A stretch of 64,000 nt of DNA from Actinoplanes auranticolor (GCF_018332655.1 NZ_BOQL01000017.1:1-64000), one strand, 5' to 3'; numbered from the stretch's first letter, positions 24,682 through 33,942 are shown. The notes: generated by a model from the letters alone, not told the origin. Numbers and translations: made by a program.

Positions 24682-25150
24682 GGATCACTCGCATGATGGT
24701 CTCGGGGTCGGGGAAGTCGTTCTCCAACACGTGAACGTCAAGGTGTCCGGCGGCCCTCAGATCGCCGACGAGAATCCGGGTGACGCCGAGGTGCAGCCGG
24801 AGCCGGGCGGAGATCTCCGCCACCGACAGCGGCTCGCCGCAGAGGTGCACGATCGCCCGCTGCTCGGGCGACAGACGCGCGGACAATGCGCCCGGGTGGG
24901 AGCTGACCTGGGTCTCCAGCCCGATGTTGGGGTCGAGCCCGTCGACGCGTCCGGACGTGAGGACGAACGGCCGCAGCGACGTGGTCTGCTCGCCGGGTGG
25001 GGGCCCGGAAGAGCCGGGTGGGGGCCCGGGAGAGGGGGCCGGCGGCGGTTCCGGTTGGTACCGCACGCCGGGGCCCGTGTTGCGCAGGTACGGCCGGACA
25101 CCTGGCGCCGCCGGGTGTTCCGGGTCGTCGGGGTCGGCCGGGTGCCTCAC
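24659..25150 (-). CDS. cvnC: Conservon DUF742 protein (CvnC-like)
   Basis: A 163-residue protein. The N-terminal half is a Pro/Gly-rich linker; the DUF742 domain occupies about residues 55-163 (SLRPFVLTSGRVDGLDPNIG, later EQRAIVHLCGEPLSVAEISA, a winged-helix-like segment). In conservons this protein bridges the roadblock protein and the GTPase; its activity is not defined. GTG at 25150 overlaps the CvnB stop as GTGA. The linker contains two copies of a 17-base repeat. Confidence 0.92.
   Translation of the reverse strand: MRHPADPDDPEHPAAPGVRPYLRNTGPGVRYQPEPPPAPSPGPPPGSSGPPPGEQTTSLRPFVLTSGRVDGLDPNIGLETQVSSHPGALSARLSPEQRAIVHLCGEPLSVAEISARLRLHLGVTRILVGDLRAAGHLDVHVLENDFPDPETIMRVIRGLRSIS
24992..25029. 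repeat. Short tandem repeat in the cvnC linker
   Basis: GCCGGGTGGGGGCCCGG occurs at 24992-25008 and 25013-25029 with a 21-base period (seven codons), encoding the repeated Pro-Pro-Gly linker. It could change length by slippage without a frameshift. Confidence 0.6.
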
Positions 25151-25617
25151 TGCTGGACGGCGTTCTTCAATTCAGCGATGAGCCGCGGGCTGAGCGCGCC
25201 GCCGGCCCGGGTGGCGAACAGCGTCATCTCGTACGCCAGGGTGCCCAGGTTGGCGGTGCGGTCCGCGATGACGCCCAGCACCGAGCCGGCGCTGATCGCG
25301 GTGACCAGCAGGTAGCCGTCGGCCATGTCGATGATGACCCGGTTCAGGCTGCCCAGCGCGTACCAGCTCGCGGCGCCGCCGGCCAGGCTGGTCAGGCCGG
25401 ACACGACCGCCGCCAGGCGCTCGGCGTTGGGCCGGTCCTTGATCGCGGACATGGCCATCAGCAGACCGTCGGACGAGACGGCGATCGCTTCGACGACTCC
25501 CGCGGTGCCGGACGTGAACGAGTCCAGCAGCCAGTTGAAGGTCTTCGCCTCGGCACTGAGCTGGGAGTGCGCGTAGTCGCGACCGTTGCCGGTTTCGGTG
25601 GAGTAGGGGGAAGTCAT
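25147..25617 (-). CDS. cvnB: Conservon roadblock/LC7 protein (CvnB-like)
   Basis: A 156-residue roadblock/LC7-domain protein (about residues 25-130): FNWLLDSFTSGTAGVVEAIA, then SSDGLLMAMSAIKDRPNAER and VIIDMADGYLLVTAISAGSV. Roadblock proteins regulate small GTPases of the MglA type, matching the GTPase encoded two genes downstream. ATG at 25617 overlaps the CvnA stop as ATGA. Confidence 0.93.
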   Translation of the reverse strand: MTSPYSTETGNGRDYAHSQLSAEAKTFNWLLDSFTSGTAGVVEAIAVSSDGLLMAMSAIKDRPNAERLAAVVSGLTSLAGGAASWYALGSLNRVIIDMADGYLLVTAISAGSVLGVIADRTANLGTLAYEMTLFATRAGGALSPRLIAELKNAVQQ

Positions 25618-28424
25618 CGCGGTTGTCCCTCTGGTTGTGGCTGGGTTTCGTTCAGTGCTCGGGCGACACCGAACTCGAACTGTTCCATCGACGCGCGTGC
25701 AGCGTCCGGGTCGAGCGGCTGGGCCGGCGAGGCCGCCGGCACCGGGTTCATGGGTGGGTCACCCACCGGCAGCGTCGCGCCCGGTACCCGGCGGGTCAGC
25801 GGCGGGTGGCCGGCCGCCGGCGGCGAGGACATGTCCTGTTCGATGACGTCCCACTGGGCGCGGGACACGCCGGCCTCGAACGCTTCGAACGCCTCCCGGG
25901 CCGCCAGGGCGTCGTCCGAGGTGGGCGGCGTGACCGGAAGCTTGGGCCCGCTCTCCACCGGCAGCTGGTTGCCCGGCACCCGGCGCCGCAGCGGGGTGAC
26001 GGGGGCACCGTTGCGCGCCTCCGGGCTCGTGCGCTGCTGCGGCACCGGCGGTACGGGCTGGGCCGGCTGCTGGAACTGGTTCGGCGGCTGGGGCGGGGCC
26101 GGCTGCTCGAACCGGGCGGGCTCGGGGCGGCGGTACGGGTCCGCCTCGGTGCGCTGGCGCGGGAGCTGGATCGCGTCGGACGGCGCCGACATGACGATCG
26201 GTCCCTCCACCACCTCGGGCTCGGCGTACCGGCCGGCCGAGGGCAGCTCCGGGGCGGTCGCCGGGAAGCGGCCGGCCACCGGCGTGCCGGCGCCGAAGTT
26301 GGCCGGCGCCTCGTACGCCGACTGGTGGGCCTGCTGCTCGGCGTAGCCGCTCGGGGCGGCCTCCAGCGCCGGGGCGCCCGCGCGGACCGGGGCGAAGGCG
26401 TTCCAGGAGCGGCCCGCCTCCAGGGTCTTGGTGGCGCGGTGCAGCACGTTGGCGTCGAAGGGCTGGGCGCTGCCCGGCACCGACCGGCTCGACGTGCCCG
26501 CGATCAGCGGCGCGAACTCGGTGTGGTGACTCGGCACGGTCGCGTGGATCGGCTGCATCGGCGGCATGGCCTCGCGGGGGGCCACGAGGTGGGCCGGGCT
26601 CAGGTCGACCCAGGCGGTGACGCCGCCCTCGGGGGTGTCGGTGAGGGTGACCTCGATGCCGTGGCGGCGCGCGAGGCGGCCGACCACGAACAGGCCGAGC
26701 ACCTCACTGGGGGCCAGGTCGAGCCGCTCACGGCGGGTCAGCCGGGCGTTCTCCTCGGCGAGGCGTTCCGGCGTGAGGCCCAGGCCGTGGTCGACGATCG
26801 CCAGGCGGGCACCGCCGCGCAGTTCGGCCGCGGTGACGCTGACCCGGGTGTGCGGCGGCGAGAACGACGTCGCGTTCTCCATCAGCTCGGCGAGCAGCAG
26901 CGTCAGGTCGGCCAGCACGGCCGGCACGACCACGATCTCCTCCGGCACCTCGACGTCGACGCGGGTGTAGTCCTCGATCTCACCGAGGGCGAGCCGCACG
27001 ACGTCGGAGAGGGCCAGCGGGGCCATGTGGTCGTTCGCGCCGACGGCACCGGAGAGCACGACCAGGCTGCTCGCGTTCCGGCGCAGACGGCTGGACATGT
27101 GGTCGAGCCGGTACAGCTCGCGCAGGCGGTCGCTGTCGGTCTCCCGGCGCTCCAGGTTGTCGATCAGGGCGAGCTGGCGGCCGACCAGGTTCTGGGTACG
27201 GCGGCCGACGTGGCCGAACATCTGGGCGACGTTGCGGCGGCCCTGGACCTGCCGGGCCACCAGCCGGGCGGCGGTGTTCTGCACCCGGTCGAAGGCCCGG
27301 GCCAGGTCGCCGATCTCGTCCTTGGCCTGCACGTCGACGGCGTCCAGGCGGATCGGCCGGGCCGTCTCGGCGTCGTCGTCGGCGACCCGCTCGAGTTCGG
27401 CCTCGGCGGCGCGGGCGATGCGCTCGGCCGAACCGGTCAGGCGGCGCAGCGGCCGGGCCACCGCGCGCGCCATCAGCAGCGACAGCGCGATCACGATCAG
27501 CAGCAGGAGCACCGCGCCGCCACCGACCAGGGTGGCGGTCCGCAGAGCGTCCTCCCGGTCGTCGGCCACGGCGGCGTCCACGTCCGCGGCGATCCGCTTC
27601 TCCACGAAGCCGCCGAGCACGATGACCGAGACCAGGGACGGGAACAGCGTGTCCGGCTTGAGCAGCTTGACCGCGGAGGCCGGGTCGGTGGCCGCCCGGG
27701 CGAAGAACTGGTCCCCCACGCGGGCCGCGAACGCCTGCTGGGCGCCCGTGTAGAGCTTGTACTGGTCGGGCGTGAAGTACGCCTGCGCGCCACCGATGAT
27801 GAACTGCAGCTGCAGCAGCGTGGCCGAGAACAGGTTGGTCAGGCCGGCGTTCTGGGTCGCCACGGCCGCGGTCAGCTGGCTGGACGCCTGACTGATCAGG
27901 TCGTCACTGCGCAGCGCCTGGTCCAGCGCGAAGACCTGGCGGCCCGTGGCGCTGGTCAGGTCGGCGGCCTTCTGCAGGCCGAGCGCTTCGAGGATCGGCG
28001 TGATCACGGCGGTGAACTCGGCGGAGATCTGGTCCGGGCGGATGGTCCGGTTGAGGATGTTGGCCCGGGTGCCCTCGAGCTTCTTGACGTCGTCCACGGC
28101 CCGGGCCAGCTGCGGCGTGAGCGGCTGGTCGAGACGCTTGAGAGCCAGGATGCGGTCGGTCGCCTCGGCGCTCTGCACCACCAGCTGTGGCTGGTCGACC
28201 AGGCCGAAGAGGAAGCCGACCGCGAGCAGGCGTTCCTCCGAGAGCTCCTGGACGGCCGAGCCGACCTGGGTGGCGAGCAGGACCGTGTCGGCGGTGTCCT
28301 GGGCCTTGCCGGCCTCGTCGATGCGGTTGGCCACGATGGGCAGGGCGAGCACGATGACCCCGATGAGCGGGACCAGGACCAGCAGCGTCAGCTTGCCGAG
28401 GATGCGGAGCTTACCGAAGAGCAC
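25614..28424 (-). CDS. cvnA: Conservon sensor histidine-kinase-like protein (CvnA-like)
   Basis: A 936-residue membrane sensor. Helix at about residues 12-30; an extracytoplasmic, nitrate-sensor-like helical domain to about 290; second helix at about 298-321; HAMP linker; a dimerisation helix with LYRLDHMSSRLRRN near 440; an HATPase domain at about 490-620 with ELMENATSFSPP, DHGLGLTPE and LGLFVVGRLARRHG; then about 300 residues of Pro-rich, probably disordered tail with several short hydrophobic-basic islands. In studied conservons CvnA acts as the membrane input of a GTPase switch rather than through a response regulator, and none is encoded here. GTG at 28424 lies inside the upstream gene (14-base overlap). 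Confidence 0.93.
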   Translation of the reverse strand: MLFGKLRILGKLTLLVLVPLIGVIVLALPIVANRIDEAGKAQDTADTVLLATQVGSAVQELSEERLLAVGFLFGLVDQPQLVVQSAEATDRILALKRLDQPLTPQLARAVDDVKKLEGTRANILNRTIRPDQISAEFTAVITPILEALGLQKAADLTSATGRQVFALDQALRSDDLISQASSQLTAAVATQNAGLTNLFSATLLQLQFIIGGAQAYFTPDQYKLYTGAQQAFAARVGDQFFARAATDPASAVKLLKPDTLFPSLVSVIVLGGFVEKRIAADVDAAVADDREDALRTATLVGGGAVLLLLIVIALSLLMARAVARPLRRLTGSAERIARAAEAELERVADDDAETARPIRLDAVDVQAKDEIGDLARAFDRVQNTAARLVARQVQGRRNVAQMFGHVGRRTQNLVGRQLALIDNLERRETDSDRLRELYRLDHMSSRLRRNASSLVVLSGAVGANDHMAPLALSDVVRLALGEIEDYTRVDVEVPEEIVVVPAVLADLTLLLAELMENATSFSPPHTRVSVTAAELRGGARLAIVDHGLGLTPERLAEENARLTRRERLDLAPSEVLGLFVVGRLARRHGIEVTLTDTPEGGVTAWVDLSPAHLVAPREAMPPMQPIHATVPSHHTEFAPLIAGTSSRSVPGSAQPFDANVLHRATKTLEAGRSWNAFAPVRAGAPALEAAPSGYAEQQAHQSAYEAPANFGAGTPVAGRFPATAPELPSAGRYAEPEVVEGPIVMSAPSDAIQLPRQRTEADPYRRPEPARFEQPAPPQPPNQFQQPAQPVPPVPQQRTSPEARNGAPVTPLRRRVPGNQLPVESGPKLPVTPPTSDDALAAREAFEAFEAGVSRAQWDVIEQDMSSPPAAGHPPLTRRVPGATLPVGDPPMNPVPAASPAQPLDPDAARASMEQFEFGVARALNETQPQPEGQPR

Positions 28425-29553
28425 CGGATCGCTCCCGCCGTGTGGGGTTGGCCTCGCCGTAGGCCGGGGCCCGGTGCCCGGCGTCGGTGCGGCCGGGGTC
28501 GGGTCCGGTCGGGCCCACGTTCACGTCGCGGGTGCCCTCGTCGGGGATCGCCGGGAGGATGCGCCGGCCGCTGCCGGTCAGCGGCACCATCATGGCCGCG
28601 GCGACCAGCAGGACAGCGGCGGCGGCCGCGGCCAGCGCCACGATCATCTCGTTGTCCAGGCTGTCCAGCCGGTCGTCGAGCAGGGAGGTCATCTCCCGGG
28701 TCACGATGCCGGACAGGTTCGACAGGGAGGTCTGCAGCTGGCTCTGCGCGGTCGCCATGGTGGCCGCGTTGGGCGTGCCGCCCGGGTTCGCGCCGCGGGT
28801 CAGCGACTCCACCCCGCGGCGGAACGAGTCCAGGCCGTTCACCAGGTTGCCGCTCAGCGAGACGCTGGTGGTGTCGTCGACCGCGGCCTGCAGGTTGTCG
28901 GTGAGCTCGCTGACCGAGGAGTCCACGGCCTCGACGGCGGCACCGAACTGGGGGGTGAGCTGCGCCCGTACCTTGTCGTCGGCGCGGGCGACCAGCTGGC
29001 TGAGGTCTCCCATCCGGCTCACCTGCACGACCGATTCCGGCAGGTCGACGGCGACGGCCTGCTGCAGGTGCGAGATGTCGTTGTCCGGGTCGCGGACCAG
29101 CTCGGAGTTGTCCCGCACGGTGTCGTAGAGCGCCAGGGCCAGGTCGGTGACCTCCACGTGCGCCTGGAACACCGCGATCGGGTTGCCGGTGACCTTGGCC
29201 AGACCGTCGATCTTCTGGTTCAGGCCGGTCCAGCGGTCCCGGGTGTTCAGCTCGTCGCCCAGGCGCTGGTCCACGGCCGCGACGCCGTTGACCGCGGCGT
29301 TCAGCGAGCCGGGCGCGGCTGCGACGCCCGCCAGCGCCGAGGACTGTGCCTCGGCCAGCGCGCTCACCAGGGGAGCGAGGGCGGAGATGTACTCCACGCC
29401 CTGCTTCTCCCGCTGCGCGTCGTCGCGCTTGTCGGAGATGGTGCCCCACACGCTGGCGAACAGGATCGCCGCCGGGACAAGAATCAAGACCGTCAAAACA
29501 GCCGCGAGCGCTGAGCGCGTACGGGTTCGCCGGTTGTCCACCGAGACTGACAT
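28411..29553 (-). CDS. Conservon-linked membrane sensor protein lacking a kinase domain
   Basis: A 380-residue protein with CvnA-like layout but no output domain: N-terminal helix (about 15-37, ALAAVLTVLILVPAAILFAS), a roughly 260-residue helical extracytoplasmic region, a second helix (ALAAAAAAVLLVAAAMMVPL), and a short cytoplasmic tail rich in Pro, Asp and Arg. ATG at 29553 has GGAGG eight bases upstream; ATG at 29571 is an in-frame alternative. It overlaps the CvnA gene by 14 bases, so it is the first gene of the conservon operon and may form a mixed receptor with CvnA. Confidence 0.85.
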   Translation of the reverse strand: MSVSVDNRRTRTRSALAAVLTVLILVPAAILFASVWGTISDKRDDAQREKQGVEYISALAPLVSALAEAQSSALAGVAAAPGSLNAAVNGVAAVDQRLGDELNTRDRWTGLNQKIDGLAKVTGNPIAVFQAHVEVTDLALALYDTVRDNSELVRDPDNDISHLQQAVAVDLPESVVQVSRMGDLSQLVARADDKVRAQLTPQFGAAVEAVDSSVSELTDNLQAAVDDTTSVSLSGNLVNGLDSFRRGVESLTRGANPGGTPNAATMATAQSQLQTSLSNLSGIVTREMTSLLDDRLDSLDNEMIVALAAAAAAVLLVAAAMMVPLTGSGRRILPAIPDEGTRDVNVGPTGPDPGRTDAGHRAPAYGEANPTRRERSGALR

Positions 29554-29880
29554 TGCCAATTCCTCCGCCATGCATCCGCGATAGACCGTTTTGGCGGCTA
29601 CCCTCCGTAGCCAAGCGGGCGCACCGATCCGGGTCAATCTATCCGAGAAATAATCATGCGACCCCTTTCCAAGGGTCAGAGTTGGCTCGGCTGATCGGGG
29701 GATACGCCTCGGGGGCGCGGTAGTTGTACCGCAGTGCGGAAACCGGCCTCTGCCAGCACCGGAACGAATGGAAAAAGATGCTCGGGGGTTGCCTTCGGCA
29801 GCGCTGCGAACGAACTTCGGGGGGCCGTCCGGCGCTTGCTGGGTAGCCAGGAAAGCGTTCCACAATGGAAGCTGGCCGCG

Positions 29881-29980
29881 CCGTCCCCGAGTGTCTCCGT
29901 TCGGTAACGAACACCTTACGTAGCGCTAAAATAACACGCAGAGTAGTGAGACGGACACGGTGTCCGTCTCGCGATGCGGA
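29881..29980 (+). other. AT-rich intergenic patch with palindromes, possible small-RNA promoter
   Basis: The 495 bases between the conservon start and the DUF885 gene hold no convincing coding frame. Within it: GTTCG (29899-29903) and CGAAC (29908-29912) form a short inverted repeat; TAAAAT (29927-29932) is a good -10 on the + strand; a 23-bp perfect palindrome spans 29948-29970 (GAGACGGACAC, centre G, GTGTCCGTCTC); a strong hairpin follows at 29995. Together these would fit a + strand RNA of about 80-90 bases, or an operator region. No -35 is convincing. A six-base hairpin (29596-29612) lies in the conservon leader. Confidence 0.3.
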
Positions 29981-29994
29981 CGATTTCGTGAGAA

Positions 29995-30023
29995 AGCCCG
30001 CCCGGCGGAAGGCCGGGCGGGCT
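29995..30023 (-). terminator. Terminator after the DUF885 gene
   Basis: AGCCCGCCCGGC (29995-30006) pairs perfectly with GCCGGGCGGGCT (30012-30023). Read leftward, the stem is followed by TTTCTC, so it ends the leftward operon finishing at 30049; it could also act rightward. Confidence 0.75.
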
Positions 30024-30048
30024 GTTCTGGCTGGTACGGATCAAGCGG

Positions 30049-31719
30049 TCAGAGGCGGGCGAGCGCCTTCCGGAGCGGATCGAGCCCCAGAGCGCCGAGA
30101 TCCAGCGCCTGCCGGTGGAAGACCTTGAGGTCGAAGTCGGCGCCCTTGCGCGCCCTGGCGTCGTCGCGGGCCTGGAGCCAGATCCGCTCGCCGACCTTGT
30201 ACGACGGCGCCTGGCCCGGCCAGCCGAGGTACCGCTTCCACTCGAAGCGCAGCACCTCTTCGTTCATCCGGGTGTGCGCCCGCAGGAACTCCCAGCCCAG
30301 CTCGGGCGTCCAGCGCTCACCGGGATGGAAGCCGAACGGATTGTCGCGCGGGATCTCCAGCTCCAGGTGCATGCCGATGTCCACGATCACCCGGCTCGCG
30401 CGCAGCGCCTGACCGTCGAGCATGCCGAGCCGGTCGCCCGGGTCGGCCAGGTAGCCGAGGTCGTCCATCAGGCGCTCGGCGTACAGGGCCCAGCCCTCGG
30501 CGTGCCCGGAGCAGAAGCAGAGCAGCCGCTGCCAGCGGTTGAGCAGCTCGGCGCGGTAGATCGTCTGGCCGATCTGCAGGTGATGGCCCGGCACGCCCTC
30601 GTGGTAGACGGTGGTCACCTCACGCCAGGTGGAGAACTCCGTCATGCCCTCCGGCACGGCCCACCACATCCGGCCCGGCCGGCTGAAGTCCTCGCTCGGC
30701 CCGGTGTAGTAGATGCCGCCGTCGCTGGTCGGGGCCAGGCAGCACTCGATGCGCCGGACCGGCTCCGGGATGTCGAAGTGGGTGCCGTCGAGCGCCGACA
30801 CCGCCTTGTCGGCCAGCGCCTGCATCCAGTCGCGGAAGGCCTCCTTGCCGGGGATGCGCCGGGCCGGGTCGGCGTCCAGCACCGCCACCGCCTCGTCGAC
30901 GCTCGCGCCCGGGCCGGCGATCTCGCCCGCGACCACGCGCATCTCGCGCTCCAGCCGGGCCAGCTCCTCGAAACCCCAGGCGTACGTCTCCTCCTGGTCC
31001 ACGCGCGCGCCGAGGAAGTACTGCGACGCGCGGGCGTACCGCTCAGCTCCGGCCGCCTCCTTGTCCCGGCCGTGCGGGGCCAGCTCGCTGCGCAGGAACT
31101 CCCCGAAACCGGCCGTGGCGGCGGTGGCCGCCGCGGCGTTGCGCTGCAGCTCCGCGCCGAGCGTGCCGTCGGCGCCCAGCCCGTCGGCCAGCCGGTGGAA
31201 GAAGTTGTCGCGGGACGGATCCGTCCACGCGTCGCACTGCTCGGCGACCTCGACCATCTGCACCCGCGCGCTGACGTTGCCGCGCCCGGCCTCGTCGAGC
31301 AGGGTCCGCTTGTACTGCTCCAGGGCCCGGGGGAAACCGGCGAGCCGGGCCGAGATGTTCGCGACCGCCTCCTCGCCCTGGGTCGGCATCAGGTCGAAGA
31401 CCATCCGCAGGCCGTGCAGCGGGCTGGAGATGACGTTCAGGTCGCTGGCGATGTCACCGGCGTCGTAGCGGGCGAGCTCCAGCCCCAGGCGCTCCTGCAT
31501 CGCGTCCTTGGCGACGCGCTCGGCCTCGGTCTCGGGCTCCAGCGGGTCGAGCCGGGCCAGCGTGCTCCGGGTCAGCTCGGCCTGGGCCGCGAAGCCCTCC
31601 GGCGACAGGTCGTCGAGCTCCCGGTCGTGGCCGGGAACGCCGATGAAGGTGGCGCCGGTCGGGTTGAGCGGAGCCCACTCGTCGACGTAGCTGTTGGCGA
31701 GGTCATCAATCTGTCCCAC
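30049..31719 (-). CDS. DUF885 family protein, probable metallopeptidase-like
   Basis: A 556-residue cytoplasmic protein of the DUF885 family, distantly related to M2/M32-type zinc peptidases. The diagnostic stretch YHEGVPGHHLQIGQ lies near residue 373; other family signatures are FSTWREVTTVYHEG and GHAEGWALYAERLMDDLGYL (the third-ligand region). No signal peptide. GTG at 31719 has AGGG upstream. It is the last of three leftward genes with small gaps (TPR-like, PHP, DUF885). The peptidase activity is family inference; the substrate is unknown. Confidence 0.88.
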   Translation of the reverse strand: MGQIDDLANSYVDEWAPLNPTGATFIGVPGHDRELDDLSPEGFAAQAELTRSTLARLDPLEPETEAERVAKDAMQERLGLELARYDAGDIASDLNVISSPLHGLRMVFDLMPTQGEEAVANISARLAGFPRALEQYKRTLLDEAGRGNVSARVQMVEVAEQCDAWTDPSRDNFFHRLADGLGADGTLGAELQRNAAAATAATAGFGEFLRSELAPHGRDKEAAGAERYARASQYFLGARVDQEETYAWGFEELARLEREMRVVAGEIAGPGASVDEAVAVLDADPARRIPGKEAFRDWMQALADKAVSALDGTHFDIPEPVRRIECCLAPTSDGGIYYTGPSEDFSRPGRMWWAVPEGMTEFSTWREVTTVYHEGVPGHHLQIGQTIYRAELLNRWQRLLCFCSGHAEGWALYAERLMDDLGYLADPGDRLGMLDGQALRASRVIVDIGMHLELEIPRDNPFGFHPGERWTPELGWEFLRAHTRMNEEVLRFEWKRYLGWPGQAPSYKVGERIWLQARDDARARKGADFDLKVFHRQALDLGALGLDPLRKALARL

Positions 31720-31757
31720 GGGCCGACCCTACGGGAGCCACCGGCGCGGTGCGTCCC

Positions 31758-32825
31758 CTAATTACCGCCCGAGTGGCCGGCGGTCCACTCCAGCAGGCGG
31801 TCGGCCGGCCACGCATTCACCACCCGGTCCACCGGTACGCCGCACAGCGCCGCACGCTCGCAGCCGTACCGCTGCCAGTCGAGCTGGCCGGGCGCGTGGG
31901 CGTCGGTGTCGATGCTGAACAGGCAGCCCGCCTCCACCGCCACGGTCAGCATGCGCTTGGGCGGGTCCAGCCGGTCCGGCCGCGAGTTGATCTCCACCGC
32001 CTTGCCGTGCTCGACGCAGGCGGCCAGCACCTTCTTGACGTCGAAGTCGCTCGGCGGGCGGGTCCGCCCGGCCCGGTGTCCCTTGTCGCCGGCGCCGGCC
32101 GCGGCCACCTTGCGGCCGGTCAGGTGGCCCAGGATGTCCAGGTGCGGGTTCTCGATCGCCGCCAGCATCCGGCGGGTCATCTTCGTCGAGTCGTCCCGCA
32201 GGTTGCTGTGCACCGAACCGACCACCACATCGAGTCGGGCCAGCAGCTCGTCCTCCTGGTCCAGCGAGCCGTCGGCGAGGATGTCCACCTCGATGCCGGT
32301 GAGGATCCGGAAACCGTCGGGCAGTGCGTCGTTCAGCTTCGCCACGTGGTCGAGCTGGCGCCGCAGCCGCGCCGCGGTCAGCCCCCGCGCCACGGTCAGC
32401 CGCGGCGAGTGGTCGGTGAGCACCAGGTACTCGTGGCCGAGCTCGACCGCGGCCAGCGCCATCTCCTCGATCGGCGAACCACCGTCGGACCAGTCGGAAT
32501 GCGCGTGGCAGTCCCCGCGCAGCGCCTCGCGCAGCGCCGCCGCCGCGCCCTGCAGATCCGTGCCCTCGGTGGCCGCCAGTCGCCGCAGATAGGCCGGCTC
32601 CTCGCCGTTCAGCGACTCAGCGACACATCGGGCGGTGACGTCACCGACGCCGGACAACTTCGACAGCGTGCCGGCGGCCACCCGCTCGGCCAGCTCCGCG
32701 GCGGGCAGGGCGGCGACCGTCGCGGCCGCGGACCGGAACGCCTTCACCCGGTACGTCGCCTCGTTCGCCCGTTCCAGCAGGAAGGCGATACGCCGCAGGT
32801 CAGCGACTGGATCACGAGATGCCAT
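31758..32825 (-). CDS. PHP domain phosphoesterase with helix-hairpin-helix (PolX-like C-terminal part)
   Basis: A 355-residue protein. The N-terminus has the helical and helix-hairpin-helix segments seen in PolX (RIAFLLERANEATYRVKAFR, then KLSGVGDVTARCVAESLNGE); the PHP metallo-phosphoesterase domain runs from about residue 105 to the end, with metal-binding CHAHSDWSDG, LTDHSP, GIEVDIL, GSVHSNL and SIDTDAHAPGQL. There is no polymerase palm domain, so it is not a full PolX. It may act on nucleic-acid ends or phosphorylated metabolites. ATG at 32825; 16 bases after the upstream gene, 38 before DUF885. Confidence 0.9.
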   Translation of the reverse strand: MASRDPVADLRRIAFLLERANEATYRVKAFRSAAATVAALPAAELAERVAAGTLSKLSGVGDVTARCVAESLNGEEPAYLRRLAATEGTDLQGAAAALREALRGDCHAHSDWSDGGSPIEEMALAAVELGHEYLVLTDHSPRLTVARGLTAARLRRQLDHVAKLNDALPDGFRILTGIEVDILADGSLDQEDELLARLDVVVGSVHSNLRDDSTKMTRRMLAAIENPHLDILGHLTGRKVAAAGAGDKGHRAGRTRPPSDFDVKKVLAACVEHGKAVEINSRPDRLDPPKRMLTVAVEAGCLFSIDTDAHAPGQLDWQRYGCERAALCGVPVDRVVNAWPADRLLEWTAGHSGGN

Positions 32826-32841
32826 GGCGCCAGACTAGGGC

Positions 32842-33801
32842 TCAGGAGCGGCCGGCTGCGCGGTAAGCCTTGGCGCGGAAGCGCGGGTATGCCCGTCCGG
32901 CGTCGCGGTAGTAGCCCCACGGCAGCTCGGTCGGCCGGTCACCGATGGCGTCGAAGCGTTCGGCCGCCGCCTCGTGGTCGCCCGCCAGGTGGAAGACCAG
33001 GGCGAACCAGCCGTCCGCGGTCTGATGCCCGGGGATGCGGCGGAAATCCGGGTGCCGGACCGACTTGTCCGCGGCCGCGTGCACCTCCGCGCGCACCTGC
33101 GGCCGGGCCAGGTAGTCCTCGGGGCTGCCGTCGGCCTGCAACGCCGCCTCGAAGTGCGCCACCGCCACCATCGAGCCGAGCGAGCAACCGGCCGGCATGA
33201 GGTCGACGGTGTCACGGGCGAACGCCAGCGCCAGGTCGTCGCTGCCGCCCCACTTGGCGCACTTCTGCTGGAGCATCCGGGCGTGCGCGGCCCGGTGCCA
33301 CCGGTCCCGGGCGACGACCTCCTTGAAACGCCGTTCCGCCTCGTCGGCACCGAGCCGGCGGCCAAGGGCCGTGGAGATCAGCTCGGCCCAGGCGGTGGCA
33401 TCCGCCGGATCGCGGCTCACCGCCTCGTCCAGACTGTCCTCGGCGACCTCGAGACGGTGGAGGAAGGCAGCGGACTGCTCCTCGGACACCGTGCTCGCCG
33501 AGCCGCTGCCGCGGGCCTCCCAAGCCCACTGGACCGCGTGCGCGCCCTTGACCAGATGCGGCAGCGCGGACTCCGGCTCAGCGGCGAGCCACTTGCCGAT
33601 CCACGGCTGCGGTCCACTGCGGCCGGCCAGCACCCCCACGTAGAAGGCGCGCAGGTCCTGGTCCACGACCGGGGTGAGTGTCGCCGAGACAGCGGACCAG
33701 TCGCCGCGCCCGGCCGCCTCGTCCAGCCGCCGCGCGGTCCCGTCGCCGAGACAGGGGTCGATGACGACAGACGACCTGCCGGCGCGCTTGAACGGCCACA
33801 T
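32842..33801 (-). CDS. Hypothetical repeat protein, resembles DUF4034
   Basis: A 319-residue soluble helical protein. It has tetratricopeptide-like segments (EDSLDEAVSRDPADATAWAE, later DEAERRFKEVVARDRWHRAA and RMLQQKCAKWGGSDDLALAF) that resemble the DUF4034 group. The open frame continues far upstream as a shadow of the M48 gene; ATG at 33801 with GGAGG ten bases upstream is the likely start (MWPFKRAG). First gene of the three-gene leftward unit and divergent from the M48 protease gene. Function unknown. Confidence 0.75.
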   Translation of the reverse strand: MWPFKRAGRSSVVIDPCLGDGTARRLDEAAGRGDWSAVSATLTPVVDQDLRAFYVGVLAGRSGPQPWIGKWLAAEPESALPHLVKGAHAVQWAWEARGSGSASTVSEEQSAAFLHRLEVAEDSLDEAVSRDPADATAWAELISTALGRRLGADEAERRFKEVVARDRWHRAAHARMLQQKCAKWGGSDDLALAFARDTVDLMPAGCSLGSMVAVAHFEAALQADGSPEDYLARPQVRAEVHAAADKSVRHPDFRRIPGHQTADGWFALVFHLAGDHEAAAERFDAIGDRPTELPWGYYRDAGRAYPRFRAKAYRAAGRS

Positions 33802-33942
33802 GGCGATGAGTCCTCCTCGGCTCCGGACGGATGCTAGACGCGCATCGGAGCCGCCGGAAGGGGTTGCCGGGCAAAGATCGAGGTCGGTATCTTCCCTGCG
33901 CCGTCCGGTGCAGCCGGGCGTTGCCACGGGGAGGAAACACCA

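Noticed and set aside
25623..28904. Long + strand open frame (about 1093 codons) opposite the conservon sensor gene
   Set aside because: Composition and lack of any domain point to a GC shadow; the leftward CvnA-like frame has full kinase-type motifs.
29865..30128. Rightward open frame of 87 codons between the conservon and the DUF885 gene
   Set aside because: It runs through the palindrome and the terminator hairpin and has a basic, motif-free sequence.
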